NCBI RefSeq assembly: GCF_032452875.1
Contig: NC_083885.1
Coordinates: 34,885,925-34,949,924 of the forward strand
DNA: 64,000 nt
DNA from: Bos javanicus
Lineage: Eukaryota; Chordata; Mammalia; Artiodactyla; Bovidae
Direction: 5' to 3'
The position numbers and the translations under genes are program-made. The notes beneath the pieces are model-generated. The model saw only the letters and a program-made list of their open reading frames with translations. It was not told the origin of the DNA and did no database searches. Positions 11,301-49,025 of the stretch are shown piece by piece. How positions within the stretch are numbered: the stretch's first letter is position 1; each line of letters opens with the position of its first letter.

Positions 11301-13248
11301 GAAATTAGTGTTGGGTTTTCATCTGTTTGAAAGCGAATAAGGCAGTGTCATTTTTGTCTAAAGAGCATAACCTTCTTGAGAAATGACAACAAAACTGGAG
11401 CTTCCAACTAAACATGATTTTACAGCACAGGTGTGACTTGTTGAGATGTTTCACTGAAGGTCAAGGATGCTCATTCCCTAACAGCTATTTTAGATCTTAA
11501 TAATTGAAATCAGAACTTTCAATTTTTGGTTGTTTCCCAAAACTGACAGACAGTGGACAATCAGTTGGTGACAATAATACATGATTCCATTTAAAGATGG
11601 AATTTCCAGCTAAAGATGGCACAAGTTAATTGCAGTCAGTCTTGGTTGCTGGCATGTAACAAAGGTGGCTAAAACAAGATCTAGATGAAAGGTGATGGTG
11701 GCTTGGACTAGGGTGAGAGTGGTAGGAATTAGTCAGTCAGATTCAGGATTTATTTAAATGTAGAGCTCTCAGAATTTGCTGTTGGATGTGAGAGAAAGAC
11801 ATGTTGAGGGTTTTTTGCCTAAACAGCTGGTAAAATGGAGTAGTCTCTAGCATAGGAAAACTGTTGCTGAAGGAACTAGGTTCTATAAACAGATGTTTGT
11901 GCTTGACTGACATTTGTAGTAGCTAAAGAACACTTATGGAAGAAAGATGCACTGGAATTTGTGAGAGACTGAAAGTAAATATTATGTGTGGATCAAGTGG
12001 GGGGCACTTATATTAAACCTGTATATTTCATGTTGATGTTTGGTAGAAACTAAAATAATACTGTAAAGCAATTATCCTTCAATTAAAAATAAATTTTAAA
12101 AAACTGTATATTAGCAGAGAGTGTCATGTACCATATGTTCATTCTTAGATGTTCTCTGTTATTTCCCATAGTTTAAGTAGAAATGTTTATTCTAAAGTGA
12201 AACTTGGAATCCTCAATGTTTATAATTGTCAAGCCTCTTAGTTGTTTAGTATTGTTGTAAAGATACTTCCAGGTATAAACAAGTGCACCAAGGACTCTCA
12301 TTTTTTTTTGAGACAATACTTTATTCATAGTAATTCTGAATTTTATTTCTTGGTAAAGAGATTTCTGGTTAAAACCCAGATGGCAGAGATAGAATACAGT
12401 GGGAGATGAAATTCACTACTGTATTGTTGTTATGTGATTAATAAGCCATATTTTCTTATGACTCAGTTTCTTTATCCATAAAATGGATAAACAGTAGCAC
12501 CTGTGTTAAAGGTGATTGGCAGGGATTAAATTAATTCAATTAATTCATCCATGTGAATTGCCTAGAACAGTGCCCAACATATAGTTAGTGCTCGATGGAT
12601 GTTAGCTTTTTAAAAAAATGTATTTATTTATATGTATATTTACTTGAAGAACAGTTAATTTACAGTGTTATATTAGTTTCAGGTATACAGCACAGTGATT
12701 CAGATATGTATATATTCTTTTCCCTTATAGGTTATTACAAAATATTGAGCATAGTTCCCTATGCTATACAGTAGATCCTTGTTGGTTATCTATTTTATAT
12801 AGTAGTATGTAAAATGTCTGCTGTTATTAAAAGAGAAAATGGGAAAGTTTGCTTCTAAGACGATTGGATGGTGTGTTCAAATTAAACCTTTTAGTCCCAA
12901 AACTATAAATACAGGGTTTATTATTCTTTTATCCACAGTACATATTTTGATAATGCTCTTTTGCATATAATGAGATTTTTATTCTTGATTTTTAAGGCAA
13001 CTATAGCAAAATATTTCATACATAATCTGTATTGTTCTTTTCCTCTTAACATGTGGAAATACTGGCTGAAAATTTGTTAGTTGCAAACTTTTCTTATATG
13101 TGCTACTGTATTTTATATTTATTAGCACTTTGATTTTCAAAACACATTTTCACCCTAAATTATAATTTTGTCATTGCAGGCAAGAAGACAACAAGACCCT
13201 AGTCCTGGTTCCAGTTTAGGTGGTGGTGATGACCTCAAACTTCGCTAA
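1081..13248 (+). CDS. CBFB: CBFB, core-binding factor subunit beta, 3' part (last two coding exons)
   Basis: CBFB encodes the non-DNA-binding partner of RUNX1/2/3. It raises their DNA affinity and protects them from degradation. Only the C-terminal tail is here; the RUNX-binding core lies upstream of the window. Exon 5 (1081-1176, phase 0, 32 codons) begins QEDALAQQAFEE and ends at the REEME that precedes the isoform split. Exon 6 (13180-13248) gives ARRQQDPSPGSSLGGGDDLK then LR and TAA. The junctions are cag/CAGGAG, GAG/gtgaga and ttgcag/GCAAGA. A second donor at 1207/1208 gives an alternative tail (separate entry). I recognise both tails from the human protein; from memory the human residue is N where S is seen here (PGSS). 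The intervening 12.0 kb intron is full of repeats and holds no other coding exon that I can see. Confidence 0.95.
2266..2326. repeat. (GT)n microsatellite, interrupted
   Basis: About 60 bp of GT dinucleotides with CT/GC interruptions at the left, then an uninterrupted run from about 2288 to 2325. It lies in CBFB intron 5 and is likely length-polymorphic. Confidence 0.95.
2335..2570 (+). repeat. MIR-like SINE fragment
   Basis: It shows the MIR order: 'gttaagatcccagaccctgg', loss of detail in the middle, 'gttttctcatctgtaat', 'aaagattaaatgagtaaata' and 'aaagcacctttacagaatgt'. It is an old mammalian tRNA-derived SINE. Confidence 0.75.
2600..2735 (+). mobile_element. CHR-2-type tRNA-Glu SINE
   Basis: The head 'gggaattcgctggtggtcca' and the B-box-like 'ggttcagtccctggttgggg' are those of the cetartiodactyl CHR SINEs. 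It ends in a short TA repeat and an A-rich tail. Two further copies are at 22898 and 59347. Confidence 0.85.
3805..3980 (+). repeat. MIR-like fragment
   Basis: The run 'gtgagaattaaatgggaaga', 'cttataaggcactttg' and 'ctcagtaaataatagctct' follows the 3' half of MIR. It is diverged and its boundaries are approximate. Confidence 0.6.
5430..5595 (+). repeat. MIR SINE
   Basis: 'gaatcctagctctactactt', 'gctatgtgacactgggg' and 'ctcatctgtaaaatggagct' are in MIR order and orientation. It lies just upstream of the L1 fragment at 5631. Confidence 0.85.
5631..7165 (-). mobile_element. Ruminant L1 fragment (antisense), split by a BovB insertion
   Basis: The left part (5631-6128) and right part (6849-7165) are one L1 segment, recognisable by 'aattggaaggtaattgcttt', 'ctgagtaatattccactg' and 'ctaggttgcttccatgtcct'. 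The break falls inside 'taatattccactg/tatatatg', where a BovB fragment has inserted and duplicated 12 bp. Open frames on either strand here are short and belong to decayed L1. The orientation is inferred from the T-rich left end. Confidence 0.85.
6129..6848 (+). mobile_element. BovB (RTE LINE) 3' fragment inside L1
   Basis: A 5'-truncated BovB of 720 bp. The translation retains the post-catalytic part of the reverse transcriptase ORF: GSKITADGDCSHEIKR, then YGCESWTIKKAE broken by a stop, then VPWTARRSNQSILKEISPG in the next frame. It ends in the BovB terminal 'gactgagcgactgaactga'. A 12-bp duplication, aatattccactg, flanks it at 6117-6128 and 6849-6860. It is dead. Confidence 0.93.
8640..8810 (+). 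repeat. MIR/L2-like old repeat
   Basis: 'gagtgcttagtatgtgccag', 'gattcttaaatgctcttaga' and 'gctgaggctgaaagagggga' are typical of the MIR core read on this strand. It is strongly diverged. Confidence 0.55.
10395..10878 (-). mobile_element. Ruminant L1 3' fragment, antisense, with 16-bp TSD
   Basis: The insert begins with T-rich sequence (an inverted poly-A tail) and continues 'tattggaggataattgcttt' to 'ggttcatccacctcatctcg', the same L1 segment as at 5631. The host sequence attattaaaataattt occurs at 10379-10394 and again at 10879-10894. This is a clean target-site duplication that fixes the 484-bp insert exactly. Confidence 0.92.
12045..12105 (+). repeat. L1 3' tail remnant
   Basis: 'aatactgtaaagcaattatc' followed by 'cttcaattaaaaataaatt' is the ruminant L1 3' end. 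Confidence 0.6.
12395..12605 (+). repeat. MIR SINE
   Basis: 'gtttctttatccataaaatg', 'gggattaaattaattcaat', 'cagtgcccaacatatagtta' and 'gtgctcgatggatgttagc' are in MIR order. Its right end abuts an L1 fragment. Confidence 0.75.
12608..12820 (-). mobile_element. L1 fragment, antisense
   Basis: 'acagttaatttacagtgtta', 'tcaggtatacagcacagtga' and 'ctatacagtagatccttgtt' are a common mammalian L1 segment read on its reverse strand. The left end is T-rich, fitting an inverted tail. Confidence 0.8.
13180..13248 (+). CDS. CBFB: CBFB last coding exon, read in two frames
   Basis: The exon follows tcattgcag. In the frame set by the proximal exon-5 donor it encodes 22 residues ending DDLKLR and stops at TAA 13246-13248. 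In the frame set by the distal donor it encodes KKTTRP after the split Gly codon and stops at TAG 13200-13202. The first 20 or so bases are therefore coding in two frames, which constrains their third positions. Confidence 0.93.
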   Translation, partial: ARRQQDPSPGSSLGGGDDLKLR

Positions 13249-15415
13249 TTGGTGGCACAAAAGATGTGACCCCATCTTTACACATTCATTGTTTCTAGTC
13301 TGCAGAAATAATTAATTAAAAGACCAGAAACTGTGATAACTGGAGGTACTACGGTTTATTTCTCAACCTTAGGCAGTAACAAGACATCACAAACTGCCAT
13401 GGTTTTGCACTATAATACCTGCATTTCTAATTAAGTATGCATGTAGCCAGTAATAATTTGAAATTTTTTTCTATGCAAGCTTATCTTGTTGGCATTATTT
13501 TAGTGAGTTGAAACTATCCACTTGTAAAACTTTTTTTTTTCCTTCATTTTAATTTAAAAGTTCATGCCATTTTTAAAAAGTCAAGAAATTAAAATTTTTA
13601 CCAGAGGGCTTTCCCCCCTCCTTATCAGTTGCTCTATTTTTTTTTTTTTTTTTTTCAGTTTTAGATGTGTTGGTTATTCAGCTTCATTTTAGACAAACAT
13701 TCTTGGCTTTTTGTTGTGTTTCCCGTTTCCTTCTGTGTTTTTATAGTTTATGGCATTTTAAAACTGCTGATGGTTTGCATTATTTACAAGCTAAAAATCT
13801 TGTAGCATAGAGCTGTCTGCCATGCCTTCTAACACAAAGTTTACAGTTGTTAAAGTTGCAGTATCCTTTTAAATGTTGATAATCAGCTCCTTTTCTTTCC
13901 TTTTTAAACATAAAAAAATTGTAATTGGAATTAACTCTAGTCTGCCCCAGATCATTTTAGATTCTCTTCTATAATCATGAGTTTGTATGGAGATATTCTC
14001 AATATCCTACTGAAATGCCTAAAGAAGTCACAGGCTGGCTTCTGTTTTATTCAGGGATTTTTTTTTTTTAAGTCAATCAGAAAAGGGATACTGGAGCTTC
14101 TTCATGTATGTAACAGCATATTAAACTGGAGACAGTGATGAATCAGCTACAAAGGTAATATTGTATTAAAATCATGTTTAAGATAGCTGCTTTTATGTGT
14201 ATTTTATAATGCATGCTTTTGTAAAAACAATGCTGAGTGATGAAAAATTAGTCTTAGAAAATGTACATCTATGCAGAGGGTACATTTTCTTCCATTAATT
14301 ATTCTGGAGAAAAAATTCACAGGTTATATATATATGGTATTTTCCAAAAGGACTATTAATAGAACCTTTTGAGATGAATTAGTATAAGAATATTTTTAAA
14401 ATAGGCTCATTGTCAAATTGATTGCAGCTTTTTTTTTTTAATACAAACTGGAAAAAAACGTAAGTTATTTGGCACCTTCTTACAAATATTTTTCATGGTT
14501 ACATTCATTTAATGTTACTACATTTCTGAATTTTTGCAAAAATGTATTTTAATGGCATTATTATAAAGAGTTTGAAAAAACTGACATGGTCAATTCAGAA
14601 AATGAACTGAAGTCTGAATAAGGTTATTGGATTATATACACTTGACTGATGAGGGAGGTGTGACTTTCAATGTATATAGGTCTTATAATTCATAAACATA
14701 TCCTGTATCTCAGAATAAAAGTATGTGTTATATATTTGAAGTCATGCATGGTAAGGAGTGTGTTTAAATCATTATAAACAATATGCATCATAAAAGACCA
14801 TGCTGATCTTGTGTAACTAAGTACTATGAATGAATTGGTTGGATTTTGATATTGTGCAGCTCACATGTTTACACACTCAGTGCCCTAATTTCCCTTGAGG
14901 GAATCGCCTTTTAAATGGTCCTTCCAGTGCTGTTTTAAGGTTACTTTATCACAGAGCTCCTTGGTTTTTGACTCTGCACTTAAATTTTGTTTTTTTAAAA
15001 AACATGATGATGGCACATTTTTTCTATTGCTTCTAGCTAAGGGCTTTCAGTCCACCAGTAACTAAGATCAAATGTTATTAAATGTTCATGTTACCATCCT
15101 TCTGTAAATACGGGATTGTTCTTGTCATTTAGCATTGTACTGCTTCCATCTGTCTTAATGCTGGCATTAAGATCATGAGCCCTTTTTCTCCAGTAGTGCA
15201 GGCTTTCAAAACTTTTATTATTAAGTTATTGATGCAATTTGATATTTTTCCATAATCTGTATTTAAACAAAATTACATCATTGCATCATCTTTTCTAAAT
15301 TCATCTCCATTAAAACTTGCCTTAAGCTACCAGATTGCTTTTGCCACCATTAGCCATATTGTGTGTTTGTACGTTTAATTTACTTTCACAATAAACTTCT
15401 GTGTAGTGAACTTCT
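13249..15415 (+). other. CBFB: CBFB 3' UTR
   Basis: This AT-rich stretch follows the CBFB stop codons, with several T runs and no competing open frame. It ends at a canonical AATAAA at 15390-15395, so cleavage is expected near 15410-15415. An earlier AATAAA near 14714 could serve a shorter form. The length of about 2.2 kb is inferred from the signal position, not from transcript data. Confidence 0.75.
15390..15395 (+). promoter_or_regulatory. CBFB: CBFB poly(A) signal AATAAA
   Basis: A canonical hexamer lies in an A/T-rich setting and is followed by a GT-rich stretch (ttctgtgtagtgaacttctg). It is the last good signal before the inserted LTR at 15586. Confidence 0.65.
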
Positions 15416-15585
15416 GGGTCTTGGTTCTTCATTAACAATAATCCAGCAGTTTCTGTTCCAGTGTTCATTATGGCACAAAAATTGATTTTGTATCTGAACT
15501 GTTCTTGCATCCTATTTACCCTTAAAAAAAAAACCCAACAGTGGCATCTAGTGGTCATTTCTGTTAATTCCAAAGAAAACCTTTA

Positions 15586-16827
15586 TGTCGGGGTCCAGCC
15601 CCAGCAGGATCCTAGGGTACCCTCAGGAAAGACAGCGTCGGCGAGAGAGAGATGACACGGGTCTTATAATGGATTTAAACCTGATAGTCCAGGGTCGAAC
15701 GATAAGAGAATAAAGGAGAAAGAATAAAGAGAAGAGAAAGAGGCTTGATCTTCTTTGATTAACACAGAAAGCCAATAAAGCTCCTGTGTTCCAAGGAGTC
15801 ATCTTGAAAGAAGAACAGAGAGAGAAAAGGAGGGAAAAGGAAAAAAAGAATGACACGAGGAGACCAAGCTTCAGTGAGCGAGGCCCATAACTTTATTTTC
15901 AAAAGGAACTTTTGTACCTTGACTTGTACATAGAGGGAAATGAAAGATACAAAGTCATACAGAGTCAGCCCAAACATTACATCTGTTTTGTCTTTATCGA
16001 AACCAGGATTTTTTCTGCATACCTTTCCCATAAACAATGTTGTGTACAATATCTTCTGGCCTTGGAGGCCTGTGGACATTTTATGACCCTTTTTTGATAA
16101 AGGCTACTCAACCAGAAAACTTATTTTCCCTTGAAGTTATATTTCTAATCTATGTCAGCCTCAGCAAGTGCTAAACAGAGTTACATTTTCATGGAGCAAA
16201 GGTGGCGGTGAGTTACAACAAAGAACCAATTAGGTCAAAGGTCTGATGTGGTTAATTTCAAGGCTGTTGCTTGTTTTTTTTTACATTTCAACTATGTTAA
16301 CTAATGCACTCCCAGGTACACAATGGATAAGGGATATGGGCACTTGGCAGCAAGCATTGGCTCAACAATGAAACCCTTTACCAGTATGATCTATTTTAAT
16401 AATTTTTCATCCCTTAAAGGACTCTGTGCTCATTAGGACTTTTAGAATGTTCTGGCTTCCCATATGCCTTTCAAGGTTGGGGAGTTGTGAACAGTCATGT
16501 GTGTTAATTGCAAGAGTATGGATAAACCTGTCAGGCAAGCTAGAAAGCCATCGGAGGGGTTTGAATTGAAACACTCCTATCATGTCCAGGAGACTTATTA
16601 ATTAGAGCCCTAAGTTGACTTTTTCCAGAGAAAGGTGGTTGGGGATAGCCCCCTGTTAATGTCAGAAGAGTTGGTGAAAGGCACAAAATAGACAGACAGA
16701 CTCTGGTTTTGGGGTATATGCTCGAGCAGATCCAGGGGGTCCCTTGAGGCCTGATCTGCCTTTGCCTGTCAGGTCTCTTCCACATGACCTTTGTCATGGG
16801 TGGGATCTCCCGTGGTGGCTCCCAGCA
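15586..16827 (+). mobile_element. Solo LTR of a class II endogenous retrovirus (BTLTR1-like)
   Basis: The 1242-bp unit begins TGTCGGGGTCCAGCCCC, ends CCCAGCA and is flanked by a 6-bp direct repeat CCTTTA (15580-15585 and 16828-16833). TG...CA ends with a 6-bp duplication are the hallmark of an integrated LTR of the betaretrovirus-like (ERVK) class. No gag, pol or env sequence is present, so this is a solo LTR left by recombination. The family name rests on the 5' end that I recognise from cattle. The strand is tentative. The internal short open frames are not genes. Confidence 0.85.
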
Positions 16828-16833
16828 CCTTTA

Positions 16834-17375
16834 ATGTAGATAACAGAATACTAACTTCCCAATGTATATTATAGTTTTCAAAAAATCGGCCTTGATTTAC
16901 CCAGCTGGTGAGATATGACTAGAGTAGTCACATTGGAGGGAAGGAAGAATTCCAAAGTTACACATCCAAGTAACTGCCATCTTTCAAACTATTCATTTTA
17001 GGAATAAAAATTCAGTTTGAATGTGCTGGTGTCATATCAGACATTCTTAGGACTTTTCTTGGCATTTTCCTACACCAGAAAATTAAACCATTTACTTTAG
17101 AAGCATACCTTAAGCTTGATCATAAGAAAATAATTATTCACCACCAGACTTAACTGTAAATAAATACCTTTAATGCTGAATTGACATCATGAAGCAAAAT
17201 TCCAAAGAGTTAGATTCATACTGTGAGAGTTAATTTCAAAAATTATTTTAGTTGTAGCATCACAATTTCAGTAATTACCTCTAGAAACAGGTATTTGGGG
17301 CTACCGGAAAGGAAATGCCTTACTTGATTTATGCCTCATTTGGCACTAGGGAGATTTTTCAAGCTATAAGAAGCC
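16834..17375. other. Intergenic sequence without recognised features
   Basis: AT-rich sequence between the LTR and an old repeat. I see no exon, RNA gene or named repeat in it. Confidence 0.6.
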
Positions 17376-17850
17376 ATTGTGTGAATTATCCATTGGTGCA
17401 TAACACATTGCCCCAAAACTTAGCAGCTGACAATAAACACCATCTCAGTTCCTGTGGGTCGGAAATAGAGAAGCAGGTAGGTCCAGTGGTCTGATCCAAG
17501 GTCTCTCCTGAAGTCAGATTGTCATCCTGGGCTATGTAAGACAACTGTGGCTGAAAGATCCTCCCAAGCCCACTCGTGGTCATTGGATGAATGACCTTGC
17601 AGGCTGATGGGGTGTGGGGGATGGAGACCTCCTTCCTTGGCACATGGGTGTCTCTATTGGGCAGCTCATGACTTGGTAGCTGCCTTTCCCAGAGAGTGAT
17701 CAAGGAAGCGTGCATGCCTAAGATGAAAGGCACATCTTAATAACCTCATTTGGGGCTGCCATACTCCATATGTTAAGTAACTGGGTCAGGCCCACACTGG
17801 AAGGGAGAAGTACTGAGCTTCATCTCGTGAAGGGTGGGGTGTCAGAGTCT
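17376..17850 (+). repeat. Ancient interspersed repeat, family unresolved
   Basis: 'cataacacattgccccaaaa', 'cttagcagctgacaataaac', 'cagttcctgtgggtcgga' and 'caggcccacactggaaggg' follow a mammalian-wide consensus that I recognise but cannot name securely (LTR/MaLR or L1 type). It is non-coding. Confidence 0.5.
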
Positions 17851-18279
17851 GAACATGTTTTTAAAACCACCACAGTCATTTTGCCACATGAGTGTAAGTA
17901 TTTACAAGACAACATTGGTGTTTTGATGTTGCAAACATTCTTTTAAAGTTTAAGACTGCAGTCATTTTGTGGGTGTATTTCAAGGCATGATTCTCTTGGA
18001 TAGCATCAGTTCCCTTTCCTCCATCACCACCACATATATGTACACGGCATTTCAAAAATATTCAAGTAGAAAACTATAATTTGTAGAGTAGATCGTAGGT
18101 GAAAGTGGCAGTTTGGTTCGTTTAAATGTAAGATAACTCAAAAACAGTTACTGTGTTAGTTGATCCTCAACTTTTAGCTAGAATAATTTAAGCAACTTAA
18201 AGTCATTATTGGCCTTATTCAGGTTTTAGAAACATTGGGAAATATGAGAAGATAAGATACAGGCATAAATTTTTGGTTA

Positions 18280-18660
18280 GAGAAGATAATGTACATCCAT
18301 GAGCGGTAGACGCTAAGCAAGTGTGGCTATCGAGCTTTTGAAATGTGGCTACTAAAACTGAGAAACTGAATTTACTTTCTAATTTAAAAACTGAAGCAAT
18401 GTTAAATATTTTTCTGTTATAACTTTGGGGAGGACTACCTTTGAAAATCTTGTTTCCAGGTTGAAGTACACTGTAAAATACCAAATATCAAAAATCTAAT
18501 ACAAAAGAAATAAGGTTTAATTTACCATTTTGACTACATATTAAAATATACACTGTGTTATATTGGGTTAAATAAAAGTAACTTTATCTTTTTTCCTTTT
18601 TAATGTGGCCAGTAGAAAATTTTAAATTGCGTGTATTGGCTTATATCAACATTGTCAGTA
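18280..18660 (+). mobile_element. MER5A-like hAT-Charlie DNA transposon fossil
   Basis: 'aagtgtggctatcgagc', 'ttgaaatgtggctactaaaa', 'tattgggttaaataaaagta' and 'aatgtggccagtagaaaatt' match the MER5 non-autonomous hAT element in order. It is old and diverged. Confidence 0.65.
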
Positions 18661-18681
18661 GGCAAAGGACATCAGTTTATT

Positions 18682-19570
18682 TCAGTTCAGTTGCTCAGTC
18701 ATGTCTGACTCTTCGCGACCCCATGAATCGCAGCACGCCAGACCTCCCTGTCTATCACCAACTCCCGGAGTTCACTCAAACTCAGGTTAATCGAGTCGGT
18801 GATGGCATCCAGCCATCTCATCCTCTGTCATCCCCTTCTCCTCCTGCCTCCAATCCCTCCCAGCATCAGGGTCTTTTCCAATGAGTCAACTCCTCCCATG
18901 AGGTGGCCAAAGTATTGGGAGTTTCAGCTTTAGCATCAGTCCTTCCAATGAACACCCAGGACTGATCTCCTTTAGAATGGACTGGTTGGATCTCCTTGCA
19001 GTCCAAGGGACTCTCAAGAGTCTTCAACACCACAGTTCAAAAGCATCAATTCTTCGGCGCTCAGCTTTCTTCACAGTCCCAACTCTCACATCCATTCATG
19101 ACTACTGGAAAAACCATAGCCTTGACTAGACGGACCTTTGTTGGCAAAGTAGTCTCTGCTTTTGAATATGCTATCTAGGTTGGTCATAACTTTCCTTCCA
19201 AGGAGTAAGCGTCTTTTAATTTCATGGCTGCAGTCACCATCTGCAGTGATTTTGGAGCCCCCCAAAATAAAGTCTGACACTGCTTCCACTGTTTCCCCAT
19301 CTACTTCCCATGAAGTGATGGGACCAGATGCCATGATCTTAGTTTTCTGAAGGTTGAGCTTTAAGCCAACCTTATCACTCTCCTCTTTCACTTTCATCAA
19401 GAGGCTCTTTAGCTCCTCTTCACTTTCTGCCATAAGGGTGGTGTCATCTGCATATCTGAGATTATTGATATTTCTCCCGGCAATCTTGATTCCAGCTTGT
19501 GCTTCTTTCATCGCAGCATTTCTCATCATGTACTCTGCATATAAGTTAAATAAGCAGGGTGATAATACCC
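18682..19570 (-). mobile_element. BovB (RTE LINE) 3' fragment, antisense
   Basis: The left end has the inverted BovB terminus 'cagttcagttgctcagtc'. Reading the minus strand gives the RT ORF from SPCLFNLYAEYMMRNA through NLRYADDTTLMAESEEELKS to the C-terminal region, with a frame break near 19150. The YADD catalytic motif is present, but the palm upstream of it is missing. No target duplication was found, so the edges are approximate. Confidence 0.9.
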
Positions 19571-19659
19571 TGTAAAGCAACTACAATTTTTTTTAAAAGG
19601 GAGCATCCTGTTAACACATATATATCTTAGTTAGCCACTTCTCTACTGATGGGCTGGAG

Positions 19660-19768
19660 GGGTAAGCCTATCCTTTCTCCAGCGGATGTTCCCCACCCAG
19701 GAATTGAACAGGGGTCTCCTGCATTGCAGGTGGATTCTTTACCAACTTAGCTATCAGGGAAGCCTGGA
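19660..19768 (-). mobile_element. Bov-tA-type SINE, antisense
   Basis: The reverse complement reads 'cttccctgatagctaagttg', 'gaatccacctgcaatgcagg' and 'tcaattcctgggtggggaac', the tRNA-derived head of Bov-tA SINEs. Confidence 0.8.
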
Positions 19769-20959
19769 CATCTTAATGACTCAGCTCTATTCTTCTGGCA
19801 GAGGATGTTGCAAATGGATAGCCTTCTCCATGTTTATTTTATTGTCAGTAGAAATGACCTCAAGTTTTGGTAGAATCTCCCATGTTACACTCCTACCAAA
19901 CCAGTTTAAGAATTCAGCGTGTCACTCTGCTAAAAACATTCCTCCGGGGCAATATAATGGAAAGAATTTGAATTCTACTCCCTCGAACCAAAAGGCCTCC
20001 AGCCTCTCTGGGCCTCTTCCCCAACCCCACCCACTACCCCCTCGCCTGTAAAGTGAGATAGGACCAATCTTGCATCCCAGGGTGGTTGTGAGAATCCAGA
20101 GATTCCGTCCATGAAGGGTCAGCTCCAGAAGAAACCTGGTTGTCTTTCAGTATTAGAGTGCCCTAGGGCATTGGCCAGAAGCTCAGGCTGAACAGGCTGG
20201 AGGACACCCTACTCCCGACTTGTAAATGAGGAAACAGGCACAAAAAGCACCAGAGGTTTGACGAAAACCACATAGCGCTGGCGGCAAAGCCCGTGCTCCA
20301 GCAGTCTGAGCGGCTGCCAGCAGTCCGGATTGCAGCCCTCCGGCCTGTGCACAGCGGGAGGTCGGCTACTTAGCACCTCTCTAAGCTGGTTCGCTCCCCC
20401 AACTCCCCCACCCCCGTCCCACCGCAACACAAGTACTCAAACCCACTCCTCGCTTGCTTTGAGCTCGACCCAAGCCCCAGGGGCTGCAGGGAGAAGGAAT
20501 CATTCCTGGACAACTAGAGGCAGCTGCGGGCAGCGTCAGTCTCGGCCCCAACCGGGAGTGGTAGGGCGCTGGCGCGTCTTGAGCTTTGAGGCTCCACATC
20601 CTCCCTCCCCGCTGGGCCTCAGACGGTGCGCTCTCGGAACTCGCCTTTTGCGTTCAGTGACTGAGTGGGACGTACATGTAGACGGCAAACAGGTTCTGTA
20701 TAGCCATATCACATGTATGTGTTGCGTTGTCACGCACCCTTTTGTGAAACGTGTTCACTGTGGTGTGCGGATGTCTGAGCGCACGGAGTGTGATGCTCCT
20801 CATTCCAACAGCTCCCGCACTTCCGGAAGGTACTCACAGGCCTTTGTGCTTTTGCGGGACTGTCGCAACCGCCTATCCGGAGTTTGCGCGGGAGTGACTC
20901 CGCCTTTGCTCCGCCCCCACGACTGAAATCCCGCCTTCGCCCCGCCTCCGCCACACTTT

Positions 20960-21062
20960 ACGGCCTCGCACGCCACTTTTGCTGCAGACGCTCCTGGTGC
21001 TGCCGCTGCCCCAGACTGCTGCCGGTGAAGTGAGGTGAGGTGAGGTCAGGTGAGGTGTGGTG
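20960..21062 (+). other. PHAF1: Probable PHAF1 non-coding exon 1 and its donor cluster
   Basis: Sequence downstream of the GC boxes (tgctgcagacgctcctggtg) reads into a run of donor-like pentamers, GTGAG at 21030, 21035, 21040 and 21050 and GTCAG at 21045. The ATG exon has a credible acceptor at 21181-21183 (gctgccgcag/GGAGG), so a short 5' UTR intron of about 120-150 nt is likely. The exact start and donor cannot be set from sequence. Confidence 0.45.
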
Positions 21063-21214
21063 TGGGGCCAGTAGCGCTGGCGACAGGATAGAGGTGGAGA
21101 GCCGGGCCGGCGAGGGCCGGCGAGGGTGGTGAGTCACCTGCTGCTTTGTTTCTTAAGCTCCGGTCCCGTCTGCGCTGCCGCAGGGAGGCCGCCCCGGCCC
21201 GGCGAGCCGAACCA

Positions 21215-49025
<27,811 letters not shown>

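Noticed and set aside
15759..16079. Open frames inside the LTR
   Set aside because: Short, overlapping and not similar to retroviral genes. The unit is a non-coding solo LTR.
20330..20926. 198-codon open frame in the PHAF1 CpG island
   Set aside because: High GC lowers stop frequency. No recognisable protein, and several overlapping frames on both strands behave the same.
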